Below are positions 43,625-55,711 of a stretch of DNA of 64,000 nt, one piece after another. Made by a program: the position numbers and the translations under genes. The number at the start of each line of letters is the position of its first letter. Within the stretch, counting starts at the first letter, position 1. The DNA is from Cololabis saira (taxonomy: Eukaryota; Chordata; Actinopteri; Beloniformes; Belonidae): contig NC_084599.1 of assembly GCF_033807715.1 (NCBI RefSeq), positions 13,827,125 through 13,891,124 on the forward strand, given 5' to 3'. Under the pieces are notes generated by a model. The model searched no databases. It was not told the DNA's origin and was given only the letters and a program-made list of their open reading frames with translations.

Positions 43625-43735
43625 CTTAAACTTTATTTATTTATTTATATAGCACCAAATCATACAATATAAATGCAACACATGGTGCTTTACACGCAGA
43701 ATAAAATAGCAATCAATAACACAATTTAAAACACC
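43625..43735 (-). mobile_element. Short retroelement tail fragment
   Basis: (TTTA)n, then AGCACCAAATCATACAATA and CATGGTGCTTTACACGCAGA, resembles the reversed 3' tail of a fish SINE or LINE. Confidence 0.45.
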
Positions 43736-43838
43736 GGCAGTGTTCAGTGGTCAGCTGTTGGGATCTCGTCAGAAATGTCACATATGGAGTGATTCATCGA
43801 GGGTGTGACACCTCCTTCCGTGGTGGAGATACTTCTTA

Positions 43839-44303
43839 TGCCTGAGATATACTTGCAGTTCAGACCTGGCCGCCACGCGTCTGCGTTCATTTGACGCATC
43901 GACGTGCACGTTCTCAAAAAGACACTGAACGCGACCTGCAGTTCTCGCTCTGGCCGCGAGTGACGTCGGTCCCGGTAAGCAGCTGGCCATAAGTGACGAC
44001 GCTGAGGTCGCTGACGCCATTTCCTTTGCCGAGATCGCAACCAAAGCAATGTTATAATCTCCTACATACTCCAATATTGTCATGTTAACTTGTTTGTTGT
44101 TCTAATCTGCTACTGCTACTACCGCTACTACTACTAAATATTTAATCACTTTTCCAACTATTGCTCTGCTTACTGCCCCCTACCGGTCACCGCCGGTACT
44201 ACACGCTCTCCTCACGTACTACGCGAGCAACGTTGCAGTTGGTGGTGCAGGAGAACGGACGCCAACGCGAACGCAAGCACCAACAGCATGTATATCTCAG
44301 GCT
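43839..44303. mobile_element. PIF/Harbinger-like MITE inside the provirus
   Basis: A 465-bp element with ends TGCCTGAGATATAC / GTATATCTCAGGCT (13 of 14 paired) and TTA on both flanks (43836-43838, 44304-44306). The interior is CpG-rich. No intact transposase. Confidence 0.85.
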
Positions 44304-44732
44304 TTACGTGATGTTTTTGAATACCTGAGTTGTTGACACCAGTGACGAAGTGGGGGTACTGATAATGGTTTCTCACTTCAGATGGATTTGGTTGTTTACA
44401 ACGTCATGTGTGTGTTTGTGGCAGCCATGCTTACCAGGTTTTGCCTCCGTGGTGGTTTGGCAAGTGTTTTCTAGCAAAACTCCTTCCACATGTGGGCATT
44501 TATGATAAGTTGTCATACCATCACACTAATTATCCACATTTTTATTCCAGCCCTTGAGTTTGTAAGCGTGACCTTTCCAGCCAAACTCATTGTATTTCCA
44601 TGGGAGCAAAATTCCTTGGGAGGTTCGTTCCCTGGTGGGGTACGGTTAACTTGGCTCATCGTATTGATGATGTAGTTCTAGATCTTGAAAACTTCACAGC
44701 GCTGACCTCTGAGGGTCTCCACGCTGTCTCAG

Positions 44733-45185
44733 TTGAGCAGAAGGCAGAATAAATTAGCCTTAAATCAAGTCTTGGCTGCTCAGGGGGGTGTTTGTCACAT
44801 TATTGGAGAAATGTGTTGCACTTACGTCCCAGATGTTACTGATAACATGACCGATGCAGTATCCCATCTTAATAGCCTCCTACGGGCCCAACAAGCCAGC
44901 GACTCCTCTGAAACCTGGGGGTCTGATGCGTGGCAGTGGTTGATGTCAGGATACTGGTATTCTGTGAGGCTTAAACTGTGCCTTCCATTTTTTACAATAA
45001 TTTGTATGATTTGCATTTTATTCTGTTGTGTGATTATGTGTGTGCGTTCCTTGATCACGAGAGCAGTTAATGTTTCTTTCATGACGATTCCTATTTTTTT
45101 TACTGCCCCAGCATCTTCCCTTCCGGATGTAAACTGTAATGCAGATCCGATCTGTTCGGAGCACAGCTCAGAAGATGAACTGTGA
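44733..45185 (+). pseudogene. ERV env transmembrane-subunit fragment, still open
   Basis: A 150-codon frame. Residues 6-20 resemble the conserved retroviral TM ectodomain segment, residues 21-29 fit the CX6CC motif that links TM to SU, and residues about 83-103 form a membrane-spanning helix, followed by a cytoplasmic tail to residue 150. The surface subunit, cleavage site and fusion peptide are not present in this frame, so it is only part of env. Confidence 0.82.
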
Positions 45186-45190
45186 TGTGT

Positions 45191-48080
45191 TTTACAACCA
45201 TTCCTTTATTTTTGTAGTTTAGGGGGTTCTGGGTTGTTTTTGTTTTACCTTAAACAAGGGTTTAACCCATGGAGAGTAGTTAGTTGCTAGTAAGTCTTTT
45301 ACAGACCTCTGTGATTTCTGGGGTCTGATGTTTGGCTTTTCTAGTGGCCACAGAGGTAAGTGGTGCTGCATCTTTATAGGCATTTTGTAGACTTTGCAAC
45401 ACCCTTTACGTCCGTGGTGTAGTAAGTGATTCTTTGAAAGAAAAAGAAAAGAAAAAAAGCATGGATTGTGATGGAAAATGTAGCCTTGGCCACTTGATTA
45501 AACCAAAACTACATTTAGGCTTGTACAGAGTCTGCAGACTGATACTTGGTCCCTAAAGGATAATCTCTGTTTTTCTGAAAAAGGATGAATCATCATTCAT
45601 GCTTTAAAATCATTATGCTTCCTTTGTTTCATTGTCATTCTGCATTTGTCTTGATGTATGTTCTGACCCTATTGCATGCAATAGCTTAATTCAATCTATT
45701 GAAATCTGGATAATCTCTCAAGCCTTATTCTTGGTAACTTAGACACTCAGTTTCAGTCCAGTGATTCACCTAGTGGGAAAAATCATATTAAAGAACTTTC
45801 AATAGGTTTTTTTTCCACAACAGTTGTTGTTTTTTTTAAATTTGTTCCAGAAATCTGGATATGATTGTGAGGGATTTAGATGGTGGTGAACATGTGGAGG
45901 AGGAGGAGTTTTAAGTCATCAGTATGAAGATTTTTTTTTTGGCTTTCTTGCAGCATTATGACAATGGTCCAAGTTGAGCTGGTGGGTATTTACATTTCTG
46001 GATACGTGCAGTTAGACAGGCTCGTCAGAGGTCAGCCTACACCGCAGAGTTTCGGTGGCAGTGTACTGAGCAGAGAGAAATTTGATTGATTCTTAATTGG
46101 TTTTACAAAAACTCTTGGAAGCCTTAGTAATAATTTACAGTCTCAGTTATTAAAGTAAAAATATCTGAGGAGAAGGTGACATGACTTGTGGTGTTAGATA
46201 ATCTCAACCCACCTTCCTCTGCTTACTTCATCTGGCAGTCAAAGGGAATACGCCTTTTTAAACTCCACACAGGACTTTATTTTGTTTCCTATATTACAAT
46301 GTAGGCTTCAGTCATAAACTATAACTTTACATAGTTGGCAGAGAGAAAAGTAAATTAAAGGGTCTGGTTACACCATGAAAGAAAAAAGAATAATTTTAAT
46401 TTTGTGATCCACTGGGTTGCAGAGTTAAACACTTCTTCCCATGGTTTTAATGTATTGTAATAATTTTGACTTTTCTCTTGAGTAAATAAGGATTTGGTGT
46501 TGCATGGCGTTATAATTAACATTCCCATAATATCATAATAATATGACATCTCTAAATATTATGACAACACCATTATTGGTGGATTTAAATTGTTTCAGCT
46601 CCTCACATGCATCAATGTCAGGGTTGAAAAAAAGGTTTAAGCCTCAAAGGTTGTGTTGACTGTTGAATGGTTTGCTCTGTTTGCTCTGAGTGCACAAGAG
46701 ATCTTCAAAAGTCATGTTACTATTGCTGCAGATTTTTAAGACTCTTTTTATGGTTTTATGACCCGGGCACCAGTCAAAGAACTGACTGGAGGATAATCCA
46801 GCCAAAGACAAGCCGGCATCCATGTGCGTTATAATATCCATGCAGTTTTTAACTGAGGTCATGGAGAAAACAAACAAGGATTTGAGATTCGCAAAATAAA
46901 GTGCTCTAGAGCAGAGAAATTATGATGATCATGGGATCAAACAGCGTGTAGTTGGAAAAAGTATCAAAGTGGACAAAGTTTGTTTGTAAGAGTGCCGACA
47001 AACGTCATTACTCACTCCAGAGAGTCTCGATTAATGATGCCGTGGAAAAATTGTTTTAACTAAATAGGTAAAAGAGTGAAGGTTGGTCGTTATACAAACT
47101 AACAAACAAAGGAAAAAAATCTAATAAATGTAATTAAAGAAAAAAAGAAAACCATGCATAGTGATTTCAAAGTGTGTTTTACTTTTCTCAGAAAGTCAGC
47201 AAATTCGGCCAAAGGCCACAAAGACTGTGATAAAATAGAGCAGCGTTGTCTGTTTTTCGCTGTTTGCCGTCATGGAACCAGATAGATAGGAAACGCTGAT
47301 CAGCTTTGGTTTTTTTTAATTCTTTTGATCATTTTAGGACCAAAACGATGACGACAACAAAGCCTCAGTTATGCTCTTGTTCTGACCAAAACCCCAAAGA
47401 ACCACTGATAAATGGATTTAAAAAGAAAATAGAATTGTGACTGCCTAGTTTGAAACATTCTTTGCTCGGAAAAGCAAAAAATATTTTAAATAACTATGGA
47501 TTAACGATTAGTCGCAACAGAAAATATCAAAACAAAGTGCTTGCAAAATAAATGTTTCTGTATTCACTGCTTAGTGAGGATTTAGACACAAATATTTTAC
47601 CATGTTAAGCTTTAAAAGAGCTCATGGTTTCAGGGAAAAGAAAAAGAAAGAAAGGAAAAGAAAGAGCCTCTGCACGTGTATGCATGTCTCCGGCTTTACT
47701 GCCATGTCTCCTAAATCTACTGTAACATTATTAGGGAAAGTACATCACATTTTATATTGTAATATTATCCTAACAGAATTGAAATCTGTCCATTTGATAA
47801 AGGGGCCAGAAACATCAGTCGTGGTCCTTTGTTGTAGCAGATTCATAACAGCACAGGTCATAAACATCACCGGTGCCCCATAGAGACATTCAAATACTGA
47901 GAAATGTGCTTTGTTGTTCTTCACTTACGTGTTGTTGTTTCATCTATCGCATCAGTTTTGAAGGTCTGTGTCCAATTCACTTAACCTGATATATAAAGCA
48001 TAATATATTGTCTTTTTTGTCACCTTTTGGTTTGATACATCAGCACTGAATATCAGTTTGGTCCAGTGTTATTACTTTTC
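45191..48080. other. Intergenic region right of the provirus
   Basis: AT-rich with no recognisable gene. A 3' LTR might lie at about 45190-45600 but I cannot define its ends. Confidence 0.5.
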
Positions 48081-48084
48081 TATT

Positions 48085-48186
48085 GATGCCTCTTGTTTTT
48101 GCACTATCCCCTTTGCTGCTGTAAACTGCAAATTTCCCCTCTGTGGGACTATTAAAGGTTTATCTTATCTTATCTTATCTTATAAA
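48085..48186 (+). mobile_element. 3' tail of a non-LTR retrotransposon with (TTATC)n
   Basis: AAATTTCCCCTCTGTGGGAC, then TATTAAAGG and a (TTATC)n tail, is the usual 3' end of Rex1-like/CR1-group fish LINEs. Confidence 0.7.
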
Positions 48187-49098
48187 TTGCCATTAAATGT
48201 TGCAGAGACAGTCGTGACTGTCAGAGAATGAGACCCACTTACTTCCAGGGTCACCTGACCATTGGCTTTACCTTTTGAGGTTTTACATTTTAACCAACCC
48301 AATGAATCTGATACATGCATTTATGCCCCCAATATGATGAACTTATCACTGTACTTCCACAGTCTGTGGTTTATAATCATGTTATGCTTTGTTTGGCCTC
48401 TTTTATTTTGAACTGCTTTTTTCTTTTGCTCCTCATTTACTTTGCCCACCTAGTTTCTCTGCATGTTGTGTATTGCATGAGTCTAATCATCCATTTAGTC
48501 TTCTCCCCACGTATTTATGCCCAATGCAGTATGTGAACTCAAGACACAGTGCAATCTGTAAATACAAAGATGTGATAAGATAATTACAAATGGATGCTTA
48601 AACTGCACATTCATCTTCAGAAGGGAGTACACTGGTTTTAAAACAGAATCATTAATGCCACTGTTCCGCACTAGTTCCGGCATGGTGTGCTTCCTCTGAG
48701 AAAATGTCCAGTACGCAACTGACTGGTTTACTACACACAGGTATCCAATACTGCAATGGGCCACAACAGTTGAAACCAGTCACATGGTCATCCTAAACAC
48801 TTTTTGGTGGCATGCTACCAAACAACTGCAATGTTTTGCACTGTGGACCAATATAGCTTTATCGTTTCTGTCATCAGATCGGGTTAAAAACACACAATGT
48901 CTTTCACTGTCTGCTTTGCAAACAATTTTGACTTGCAGTATTTTCTATGTGCAACCATGTCAGATTGATTGTGAGTATTCTTTACCCAGAAGGCTTTGCA
49001 TGATCAAAGTAGTTTAAAAACAGAATAGCTGTGGTTGGTGTACTATGATTTATGAGAAATATTTATTTGCTGCTCTGTTTTAGAACTGACCTTTCGCA

Positions 49099-49100
<2 letters not shown>

Positions 49101-49158
<58 letters not shown>
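49101..49158. repeat. (GT)n microsatellite
   Basis: A pure GT tract of about 58 bp. Confidence 0.98.
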
Positions 49159-49160
<2 letters not shown>

Positions 49161-49823
49161 ATTCAAAGGCGGGTGGGTGGGTTTGTGGAGGATATGACTG
49201 GCTTCTGCTTGCACAACAATTCACTCCAGCATGCAAATGCTCTCCACTGTGAAGGCATTCACTGTGCAAAATCAATTAGCACTCTAGCCTGCAGTTCCAC
49301 CTTCTTTCTCTTGTTTGAAGTCATGCTAAAAAAAACCCTCAAAACAAAAAAAAAACAAAAACACATCTCCTCACCTTGTGAAAGTCCAGAAAGCCATGTT
49401 CCAGTGGTGACTGATTTTAATTCAGAGCTTAGCCACTCAGCTTGGAAAAGACCTCAGACACAGACCCTTCTGACAGAGGCACCTTTAACTGGCCCCACCT
49501 GAGAACATGGTGCCTCTGTTTATCATAACTAAACTCCACAAACAACCAAGAGCATGTGCATTTATTTTTTTCAAGGAAATGGTGGCTAGTTGTTACAAAT
49601 ACAGAATTATGCCCGAATAACCAAACCACACAGTGTAACAGCATTTGAAAGTGAAACCAGCTTGCCCAAATGCTGTAGATGTCTAATATGTTATTTTAAT
49701 AGTTTCAGAATCCAAGTGAAGATCTTTACAGATGCTGCAGTCAAGACATAAAGCATTTTCGATTAACTCTTTCTCTCTAAAACATACACTTTGTACACTC
49801 TTATACACTCTGTGTGTCTGCAG

Positions 49824-50030
49824 GAACTCTCAACGATCTTAAATGGTTTTTAAAAATGCATCTTTTTACAACGGCTTTTAACTCCAGCGAGCACGATCGG
49901 GCCAGTCCTTGCACTTTTGCCTTTTATTGTTGTGCTTTTTTTATTGACTTGTATTTTAATTCACCTGTTCAGCACTTTGGTTGCCTTATCGGATGTTAAA
50001 GCGCTTTATAAATAATTAATTGATTGACTT
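49824..50030 (+). mobile_element. 3' tail of a LINE/SINE
   Basis: AAATGGTTTTTAAAAATGCATC at the left and TTAAAGCGCTTTATAAATAA with an ATTGATTG tail at the right are typical of a widespread fish retroelement 3' end. Confidence 0.65.
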
Positions 50031-53000
50031 TGGTTCAATCAGTCGAGGTTGAATGGTTGAGGGTTGCCTCAATGTCACATGATGCACATACTTACACGTG
50101 CATCTCTTCTCCTTCTTCTTGTCCTTTCTACCCATCCTTTTATCCTCCTCATCCTTGCACTGATCCATAACGAGTTGACTTTAGCATCAGACTTTTGCAT
50201 AATCTCTGACCTTGTTTTCTACAGTTATTTTCTTTTATTCCTCTATTTTTCCTCAATCAAGTACTGCCCTGTGCTAGTTTACACTACTGTCAGATATGCC
50301 TGTAACCAATTTTGAGACACAGTGTAAGCCAAAAAGTTCCAGCTGTGCAAAGCTTCCTGGGTGATTTAAAAATGACTGAACATGGTTTGCATCACCTTTC
50401 TGGTGTGAAAGAAAGCATTTAGTCTTTGGGGGGATTATCAGAGAAAGGCAGGCACAAGGTACACAGTAATGGAAGATGGTAATCTGTCTTTTAATCTCCT
50501 GGGATGAAGTAAACATCACAGCCAAACTCATTGCTTCATTGCAGACTTGTCGGGGGAGGAAAAGGGGCGGGAATTAAGAGTGCTTGGAGGTATCGAGTTT
50601 GTGCCAGTACCAGCAAGAGAAATCTTTGCATAAAGCATGTGGGACTTGTCATTCAAATGTTCTTTTCCAACATTGATACATGATTTTTGTTTTTTTAACT
50701 GACACAACCAAGCTGTTGTCGATTTGAATCGGCTTTGTGCATTGCCTTATCTGTGTGGGCTTCTGCTCGGTTATATTCAGCGTCTCCTGAGCGAGAGTCA
50801 GGCTACACCTTTACCTGGAACAGGTTCAACAGGCCATCCATCACAGGAGCACTGCTCCAGTACTATAGCTGGCTCTGAACGGCGCTGAGCCAGCACTTTC
50901 TCAGAGGAGGGACTGTGTGAATCTCTCCTTTGTATGTGTTTTGACAAAATAATGCATGGTAAGAGTAAAAGGAGGTTGACGAGGTCACCTTACAGGATAT
51001 ACCTGTTTATGCAGATGGATCCGCTCACAGAGGTCAACCTCTGCAACATGACAAGGCGTCCTCCGGCATGTTGATGCTCTTATGTCTCAATTCTTCTTAC
51101 GCCCCTCTTTTATAACCTTTTTGATACCTTTTCATAGGCATCATGAGACAGGAAGTGGTTGCTGGGCAAGAAGCAGAGACTTTGTGATGTTACTGCTGCC
51201 ATGGACACGCGACAGAGAAGGATGAAATCCGTCCGTCACAGGGGTGGTGAGAGACCCAACAGGGTGTCTGACAGAGGCGTTGAGGCCCGCTGTCAACATG
51301 CATAGCCAAGTGACAAGCAAGCTTAGGGCAGAGAGGAGAAAAAATACACCGGGTTTGCCAGCACAGTGGTCACAGAGACAGAGGGTGGATTTCCATTAAA
51401 CTTCCATTACAAATGTGAAACTTTTAACAAATACCACTGCAAGGGGTAGGTGTGTTTTCATTGAACAGTGTTTTTCTTTTTTCTTTTTCACGTCCTGCCA
51501 AGCTTCTCTTCAACTCAAAGAAAGTGAACATCTTGACCTTGAAGAAAATGGACCGAAACATCTTTTGGTGTTGAGAAAATTGTCAACAGAATAAGAAGGC
51601 AGCGGATGATCATTACAATGATTATTCAAAGGCAGCCATACAGTATGTAATGCAGTAATGCATAAACAAGATTTTGGTGATTTTAGACTGAAAAAACCAA
51701 CTCATGGAAACATGGAACACTAGGAACATAGTTACTGAGGGAAGCCTGTTACTGTTAACCTGAAGGACCTCCACCAGCTGAAGACTGCTGTCGTCTCTGC
51801 TGGCTCATCTCTCCTGCAGCCATCGGGGCATCAGCAGCGACAGCAAAGCTGAGGCCAGTTGTCCTTGGTATCAGCTATTATGCGCAGAATTTCTGCATTC
51901 ATTATACTGCAGCTTTCCACACGGACAGGAGGAAAGTCATACTACGACAAGTGTGCGGCTAAGGTCATATCCATGGCCAGTGAGAGTAAACAGTCATGTG
52001 ATATGCGTTTACCGTGGAGTAGTGTGGATGGATATCGTCCCCCACGTTGTTGCAACTCTAACAAATCCACACTGGTGTGGATGCAGCCTAACAAGCGGCC
52101 TAGAGCATCACATGGGGGACATGAATCTGCTCATTAAAGTCTCATGAAGAGCAATATTAAACACAAGAACATCTGATGCTATGAGCTTGCACATGTGAAA
52201 ACACTCATCCAAAAATGATGAAGTCAATTTAGTTTCTCACATATGTTTGTCTCAGTCAAAGTTTTGATGTGACACCTCAGTCGAGTGCCAGGAATGAAAA
52301 TGATGCTTCTTCAAAAAGAGAAAAGGCAAAATGAGAGAGGAAATGAAAGAAGAGGAGGAGGAGAGGGAGCGTTCAAGAAAAGACGAGACCTCATTAAGGC
52401 TACAACATTGCAAGTGTGTGCACGCTCGTGCGGCACCGTGCGATACGGTGATCGTGATCCAGCCGTTTCTGTGTGTGTCAGCGTGTGCGTGTCAGTCGGA
52501 GCAGATCTCAGAAGCCCCTGGGAGGGTTAAGTAAGGAAACGGAGGAGATTAAGGTGGGGAATTCTCAGCAGAAACTTCCAAATTAGGAAAGGTGTCGACA
52601 AGAGCCACCCTGCAAGGGGACGGAGGGGATCTGAGGCGTGTGCAGCTGTGTCCAATTCTGCTGGAAGACGGTGGGGGGGGTTGAGTGTACTGCTGGGGGG
52701 AAAGGTAAAATACCAGAGGTGGACTGGGAGTCACTTGAATATTATTAAGAGAATTGTTTGAAGGAGGATTTATTTAAGCAGGTATGATGTGGGGGGTTCC
52801 ATCTTTGGCGTGAGGTCACGCTGAGGGAGGGGGTGGGGGGGGTCCTTGGAGGCGGTCCTGTGATAATGAGCTGTTAGTCTCAGAGGAAGATGAACTCTAT
52901 TCCAGGAAGAGTGAGCAGCTATTCTGAGGTTTAATCTGGCTGGTTCACCTTCTCCTGCAGCTCAGCACAGTTACAGGCTCCCCCTCTGACCACCCAGCAG

Positions 53001-53628
53001 ACGATAGGGGAGATGGACACATTAGGATCACGTTGAGAAGTGTGTCGGAGCTGGAAAACAAATCTAGAGTTGAGTACAACACCTCAGTGGGCAATAACAA
53101 TCATTACGACACCTTTGAGTCGGATGTGACTTCTGTTTTTTCTTCAAATCTGTTAATTATTATTACCTTCTTCTGTTCCTTTCTTTAACCCCTATTTGTC
53201 TGTAAAGCGGGTGTTGACTACATTTACTGAACAACCTTGCAGGCATCATGCCCTCCTTTCTCCACAAGTTCAGTTGCAGTCCTGCAGGGAGCTTCGCCAT
53301 CAGACAGGAGGTCAGCAGGTCGGGTTCAAACAGCCAAATGTCTGCTGAGGGGACGTTTTCTCATTATTGCAAACTGTTCTCTGCAGATTCCCTTGTCCAT
53401 TCACTCTGTACAGAACTGTGGATGTATCTGCTGTTTTGTGTAATTGGATTGATGTGTAAAGATGTGTAAAGTTTTGAGTTTAAACAACAGAAAGTTTACA
53501 AAAATGTAATAATGCGATACCAAAAATGGTGAGATGCACCAATGTGCAAATCTGTCTTGTATAGACATACAAGTGCGTTCAAATGAAAAAGAGGATCCCT
53601 ATGAAATCATTTATAATAATGATAATCT
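50031..53628. other. Intergenic region
   Basis: No gene is recognised. It includes purine-rich stretches at about 52310-52380 and a G-rich stretch at 52826-52842. A 25-bp sequence at 51892-51916 recurs at 55040-55064. Confidence 0.5.
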
Positions 53629-54095
53629 GGTAACACTTTATAATAACTACACACTATTAAGCATTAGTTAAGCATCAGTAAATGCTTAATTGATCATGAA
53701 TTCATCATTAGTAAAGCATTATTCATACATTACTAAGCATTAATAAACACAGTTATAAACCTTACAACTATACACTATTAACCATTAGTAAAATGCTTAA
53801 TTGATCATGAATCTATCATCTGTATAGCTGGATTCTCATACTTTGTAAATGATAGGTTCACCATTTATAAATAAGTATTATATGTCTGTTAATGGTTCAT
53901 AAGATCATTTAGAATGTCTAAGTAAATTATATACGAACCATTTGTATGTAAAGTTTATAACTGTGTTTATTAATGCTTAGTAATGTATGAATAATGCTTT
54001 ACTAATGATGAATTCATGATCAATTAAGCATTTACTGATGCTTAACTAATGCTTAACTAATGCTTAATAGTGTGTAGTTATTATAAAGTGTTACC
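53629..54095. mobile_element. Palindromic hAT-type MITE
   Basis: A 467-bp element with long inverted arms (GGTAACACTTTATAATAACT ... AGTTATTATAAAGTGTTACC, continuing through TTAAGCAT-rich sequence for over 100 bp) and a perfect 8-bp duplication GATAATCT (53621-53628, 54096-54103). Confidence 0.93.
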
Positions 54096-55021
54096 GATAA
54101 TCTTTATCTATTTGTCAGTATATATTTTTTGAAACACATCAAAATGAATCCTCTGCTTTCAATCCTCACCAGAGCAGTTGTGGGGTTAAGGGCCTTGCTC
54201 AGAGGCTCACAGTGCTTCACCCCTGTTGCCAACCCAGGATCCTGACAAGGTTCCCCTTAGCACAGCTGAAATGATTTCAGATTAATCAGAAAATAAGATC
54301 AAATCAGACCACGTTTAGAGAAATACCATGATACACATTTTTCTTTCTACGCAGTTTTTGCCATCGGAAACGCTTCCTCGCTCTGGATTTTCTGTGACCT
54401 GGTGACACACTCAGCTGTCAGGATCGATTGAGGCTCCTCTGAGCTGGCAGCAGAGACCAAGCGTGGCATTCTGGCTCAGGCGTGCCATGTCTGGTCTTCC
54501 ACTGCCTCGCAGAAAGCTCCAGGCCAGATGAACGCTCCATTAACTGAGTGGATTCACAGCAGTCACTTCTCAGACACACTGTATCTACTTAACATTTGCA
54601 CAAGCACATGCATAAAACCGTACATTTTACATGGTAAAGTCGGGCTGCCAGACCGAAGCCTCGCACCTAAGGTGTCCAGGAGCGGTTTAAACTCTCAGTC
54701 CAGGGTGTCAACTAATCTACTTTCTTCCACCGCGTCTCTTTTCCTCCTCCCTCTTCGGTGCTCACTGCAGTGTCTGACCCATCCAGGGGGAAGTGAGGCT
54801 TGATATTAAAATCAGTGTTCCTGCCAAAAAGACAAGAGGAGATACAGGAGGTAGAGCCGAAAGGAGAGTAAAAAACAGGACAAATAAGGGAAAGTGGAGG
54901 GGGGAAAAACAGTAAAAGGAACCATGTGTAAAAGTACACTCCAAGGGCCACACAGGAGGCAGATAAACAATAACAAAGGGATTTAAAAAGGCTGAAAGAC
55001 AAAAGGAAATAGAATAAGGAA

Positions 55022-55040
55022 TTTTTTTTTTTTTTTTTTT
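55022..55040. repeat. Poly(T) run
   Basis: 19 consecutive T, followed by A/T-rich low-complexity DNA to about 55115. Confidence 0.95.
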
Positions 55041-55711
55041 CTGCATTCATTATACTGCAGCTTTTTATTTTTATTTTTATTTTTTTTATTAAAAAAAAGA
55101 TATTTTTATTTTTATTTCCTGTAGTTTTATGTCTCTGTGGGACATGTTAGACAAAAATAAAACTCAAGGAGGAATGAATAAATGAGAGCACAACAGTGGG
55201 TTAAATACCAGTCTGTTATTTTTAATTGGTACTAAAAGATAAAACATTACTTAATATAAGTTACTGCAGCTTTAAAGAGTCAATACTGTTAGTCGTACAG
55301 AGGGGGCGTCTGTGTGGATTTCTACGATGGTTTTCTGTTCAAACGTGAGTGATTGTGTGTGGAGTGTAAAAGCCAAAGATAGGAGACCTACTATAATTCA
55401 AAACATTAACAAGCTGCGTATGTGTGTGTGTGTTTGTGTCTGCACGGGGACACACTGTGTGCTTCTAACATAAACAAAAAGTGTCACGTTTAAATCAGTA
55501 TGAAACACGTAGCATCTAGCACCTCTCTGGCCTTCAATTAACCCTCGACCTCAGTGTCCTGCGGTCTAGATAAGCTGGAAAAGCTGCTTGTTTGTTACTT
55601 CTCAGAGCTCGAGTCACTGCGGTCTACAGCATCGGACCTCAGAACCACGGTCTGAGACATGGATGACAACTTTCCCTCGCTCTGTTTCAGAATATCACTG
55701 AATTCTTTTGG

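Larger units (their letters stand above)
42550..45190 (+). mobile_element. Decayed endogenous retrovirus (pol and env remnants)
   Basis: Ordered pieces of a provirus: a reverse transcriptase C-terminal piece (about 42580-42760, LLKHLAAEGYKA), the connection region (about 42829, WTPEAVEAL), an RNase H start (about 42980-43030, FSSKLDPV) and an env transmembrane region (44733-45185). The pol pieces lie in three different frames with stops between, so pol is dead. The provirus is further cut by a retroelement tail (about 43625) and a MITE (43839-44303). No LTR pair, gag, protease or integrase was recognised. Layout and motifs suit a gamma/epsilon-like fish retrovirus; the genus is inferred. Confidence 0.8.

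Noticed and set aside
49052..49502. Frames through the (GT)n tract
   Set aside because: Cys-Val repeats from a microsatellite.
54712..55050. 112-codon minus-strand hydrophobic frame
   Set aside because: It begins in a poly(T)/poly(A) run and is low in complexity; no family resemblance.
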